A stretch of 7,662 nucleotides of DNA, taken from NCBI GenBank assembly GCA_946479025.1, contig CAMLDM010000039.1, forward strand, positions 1-7,662, in the 5' to 3' direction. Positions within the stretch are counted from its first letter, which is position 1; every line of letters starts with the position of its first letter. The notes beneath the pieces were generated by a model. The model did no database searches. It was not told where the DNA came from and saw nothing but the letters and a program-made list of their open reading frames with translations. The translations under genes were made by a program, and so were the position numbers. This document shows positions 6,656-7,662 of this stretch, piece by piece. The DNA is from an uncultured Candidatus Saccharibacteria bacterium (lineage in GTDB: Bacteria > Patescibacteria > Saccharimonadia > Saccharimonadales > CAMLKC01).

Positions 6656-6961
6656 TCAACCAATACGAACAGCTTCGCCCGTACCTTTAGAGTCTGACAT
6701 ATCATGACCGAGGCAGCCTACGGTATAGGCTTCGTCTTGCTCTAGCTTATCTTTAAGTTCTGCAAGCTTAGTGACCTGTTCTCCGAAGTAGCGCACGATA
6801 TCCTCAGAATGGACGCCTTGCTCTACGGCTAGCCGCGTCCGCTTTTCTTCGGTATCGAGGCTTAACACTTCTTCTTCAACGCGATGAGTTTCCTCTAGAG
6901 TATCTACAAAACGGTGGCAGCCATGACACCGTAGAGGGATCGTCTCTGTAACGCTTCTCAT
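6656..6961 (-). CDS. Small protein with paired CxxC / CxxH knuckles, putative zinc-binding
   Basis: This 101-residue protein is not recognised. It has C12-x2-C15 in the N-terminal RCHGCHRF and C83-x2-H86 in VGCLGHDM. The middle (about 20-78) is rich in Glu, Lys and Leu and probably helical or coiled-coil. The layout fits a helical hairpin that brings the two knuckles together to hold one zinc ion; this is inference. An extended -10, TGGTACACT, ends 6 nt before the ATG and no Shine-Dalgarno fits between them, so the message is probably leaderless. A 19-codon frame with a very strong Shine-Dalgarno overlaps its start by ATGA and offers an alternative, coupled mode of translation. It stops with TGA. 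No clear terminator follows. Composition and a promoter at the right distance support a real gene. Confidence 0.6.
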   Translation of the reverse strand: MRSVTETIPLRCHGCHRFVDTLEETHRVEEEVLSLDTEEKRTRLAVEQGVHSEDIVRYFGEQVTKLAELKDKLEQDEAYTVGCLGHDMSDSKGTGEAVRIG

Positions 6962-6967
6962 AATCTT

Positions 6968-6976
6968 AGTGTACCA
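6968..6976 (-). promoter_or_regulatory. Extended -10 promoter for a probably leaderless gene
   Basis: On the minus strand TGGTACACT matches TGn-TAnAnT. With the usual ~7-nt spacing, transcription would begin at or next to the A of the ATG at 6961. A GC-rich hairpin occupies the -35 position. Confidence 0.5.
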
Positions 6977-6989
6977 GAAAGTGAAATGA

Positions 6990-7009
6990 CCGCGCCTGTA
7001 GCGGCGCGG
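6990..7009 (-). terminator. GC-rich hairpin, possible weak terminator of the 85-residue gene
   Basis: CCGCGCC (6990-6996) and GGCGCGG (7003-7009) form a 7-bp all-GC stem with a 6-nt loop. On the minus strand it is followed by TCATTTCACTTTC, a poor T-run. It lies 35 nt after the stop at 7045. Confidence 0.4.
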
Positions 7010-7015
7010 CCGGGC

Positions 7016-7027
7016 ATCACCTCCTTA
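7016..7027 (-). promoter_or_regulatory. 12-nt perfect Shine-Dalgarno match, identical to the anti-complement of the 16S 3' end
   Basis: The minus strand reads TAAGGAGGTGAT, fully complementary to the canonical 16S rRNA 3' tail ATCACCTCCTTA. The only start codons near it are an overlapping GTG (7020-7018) and ATG (7017-7015), too close for standard spacing. They open a 19-codon frame ending in TGA at 6958, sharing ATGA with the gene starting at 6961. It may be a ribosome-loading site for coupling or a small leader frame. Confidence 0.4.
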
Positions 7028-7044
7028 GATTGAAAATGGAAGAA

Positions 7045-7302
7045 TTATGCGCGGCGCGGCGCGGGTTCTAGGCGATCTCCTTCGCCGAACTCTGGCAGGA
7101 TGGTGAAGCGAACCGCACACCATGCTACGTCATCGAATCGAATACGGAAGAGGTTAGCAACGATCAGCCGCATCCTTTCTTGTTCGATCTCATCGTTGTC
7201 CCGTACAGCACGATTCACCGCCCCTGAATCAAGTTGTGCGAATCTTCGCCGCACAGTGACTCGACCACGGAACAACGTAACTACATACCATCGAACATCC
7301 AT
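7045..7302 (-). CDS. Hypothetical 85-residue protein
   Basis: I do not recognise this protein. The N-terminus MDVRWYVVTLFRGRVTVRRRF looks like two beta strands. The middle is charged (DNDEIEQERMRLIVANLF), followed by hydrophobic DDVAWCAVRFTILPEF and a basic proline-rich tail EPAPRRA. No signal peptide, membrane segment or metal motif is evident. AGAAGG lies 6 nt before the ATG. A normal -35/-10 pair lies about 40-65 nt upstream, and a GC-rich hairpin follows the stop. A competing 91-residue frame on the plus strand (7100-7375) has no expression signals and a skewed Ser/Arg/Thr composition. The minus frame is therefore preferred, with moderate confidence. Confidence 0.5.
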   Translation of the reverse strand: MDVRWYVVTLFRGRVTVRRRFAQLDSGAVNRAVRDNDEIEQERMRLIVANLFRIRFDDVAWCAVRFTILPEFGEGDRLEPAPRRA

Positions 7303-7340
7303 CTTCCGCCTTCTCTGGGGACGAGTGATTCCAATTGGTC

Positions 7341-7369
7341 ATAATAAACATATTTGTAGCGATAAGCAA
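7341..7369 (-). promoter_or_regulatory. Candidate -35/-10 promoter for the 85-residue gene
   Basis: On the minus strand TTGCTT (7369-7364) and TATTAT (7346-7341) are separated by 17 bp. The predicted transcript starts near 7334, about 32 nt before the ATG at 7302. It lies just past the terminator of the preceding minus-strand gene. Confidence 0.45.
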
Positions 7370-7386
7370 GTATAAGTAGTATAGGA

Positions 7387-7419
7387 AATGAAACAGCCGC
7401 ACCCATGCTGGGTGCGGCT
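7387..7419 (-). terminator. Intrinsic terminator of the Cys-rich minus-strand gene
   Basis: An 11-bp perfect stem (AGCCGCACCCA 7395-7405 with TGGGTGCGGCT 7409-7419) has a 3-nt loop. On the minus strand it is followed by GTTTCATTT. The plus-strand exit is GC-rich, so the direction is minus. It begins 8 nt after the stop codon at 7427. Confidence 0.8.
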
Positions 7420-7426
7420 TCGCGTT

Positions 7427-7660
7427 TCACCTTCCAAGGTTCCGTCTACCGATGGGGCAGTTGTTGCGACAGCGATGGTGGTCGCCGATGTCACAGACGG
7501 GACATTCGTCGCATTCGTCCTCATCTTCTTCTGCGGGAGACGGGAGCTCTGCGTATTTCAACTCCCGAGCGTCCACCCAAGCGGGTGGCGGACTCAGACT
7601 CACCGAGCGGTCGGCCTCCCACTGCGCGACGCAAGCTTCGCGAAAGCGCCGGCAGAGTAC
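7427..7660 (-). CDS. Cys-rich acidic protein, C-terminal part only (cut by the window edge)
   Basis: The minus strand is open from the right edge for 77 codons to a TGA at 7429-7427; the start lies outside the window. The visible part has a basic and aromatic stretch (LCRRFREACVAQWEADRS), a Pro-rich linker, the acidic run EEDEDE, and a C-terminal cluster ECDECPVCDIGDHHRC followed by NNC. That gives C-x2-C-x2-C-x7-C-x3-C plus a His pair, which suggests zinc or another metal. The family is not recognised. A strong terminator starts 8 nt downstream in the correct direction, which supports the frame. It is most likely a small cytosolic metal-binding or nucleic-acid-binding protein, but that is inference. 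Confidence 0.6.
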   Translation of the reverse strand, partial: VLCRRFREACVAQWEADRSVSLSPPPAWVDARELKYAELPSPAEEDEDECDECPVCDIGDHHRCRNNCPIGRRNLGR

Positions 7661-7662
7661 TG

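Noticed and set aside
7100..7375. 91-residue plus-strand frame
   Set aside because: Ser/Arg/Thr-skewed composition, no ribosome binding site, and overlap with a better supported minus-strand gene, its promoter and leader.
7339..7524. 61-residue minus-strand frame
   Set aside because: It runs through the strong terminator at 7395-7419 and is out of frame with the Cys-rich gene that the terminator serves.
1..7662. tRNA or rRNA genes, CRISPR arrays, transposases, integrases
   Set aside because: None seen on either strand; the 12-nt 16S-tail-like string at 7016-7027 is too short to be an rRNA fragment and reads better as a minus-strand Shine-Dalgarno.

Overview
The window most likely comes from a Patescibacteria/CPR genome, probably Candidatus Saccharibacteria. 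The support is the sequence style of the elongation factor G at its start, very tight intergenic spacing, extended -10 promoters without a recognisable -35, and UGA used as a normal stop (which argues against Gracilibacteria and Absconditabacteria). This is inference from sequence style; there is no rRNA here to confirm it.

Layout. Positions 3-2096 (+) hold a complete fusA (EF-G), followed by an intrinsic terminator. Positions 2229-2397 form a self-contained mini-transcription unit: extended -10 promoter, 14-bp palindrome near the predicted transcription start, perfect Shine-Dalgarno, a 20-residue hydrophobic peptide built of four tetrapeptide repeats, and a strong terminator. Positions 2398-2916 (+) hold a PhnB-like VOC-fold protein whose promoter lies between the arms of a 10-bp inverted repeat. 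Positions 2991-5792 (+) hold a full-length MmeI-like Type IIL restriction-modification enzyme. It overlaps by 7 nt a membrane-anchored helical protein of unknown function (5786-6376, +). The AT-rich 3' end of the enzyme gene and the AT-rich partner gene suggest they travel together.

From 6377 to the right edge the coding strand switches to minus. Three small genes are supported: a Cys-rich protein cut by the right edge (7427-7660), an 85-residue protein (7045-7302) and a 101-residue protein with paired Cys/His knuckles around a helical middle (6656-6961). Beyond them is a possible 5'-truncated Cys-containing remnant (6422-6616). Each appears to be expressed separately. This looks like an accessory region converging on the restriction-modification pair.

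Regulation has a common style. Four promoters share TGnTAnANT extended -10 elements. Three of them sit directly behind a hairpin, which occupies the place of the -35. Two of the four genes appear leaderless or nearly so.

The most notable points are the altered guanine-recognition motifs (G4 and G5) in EF-G, the tetrapeptide-repeat micropeptide unit, and the restriction enzyme coupled to an unknown membrane protein.
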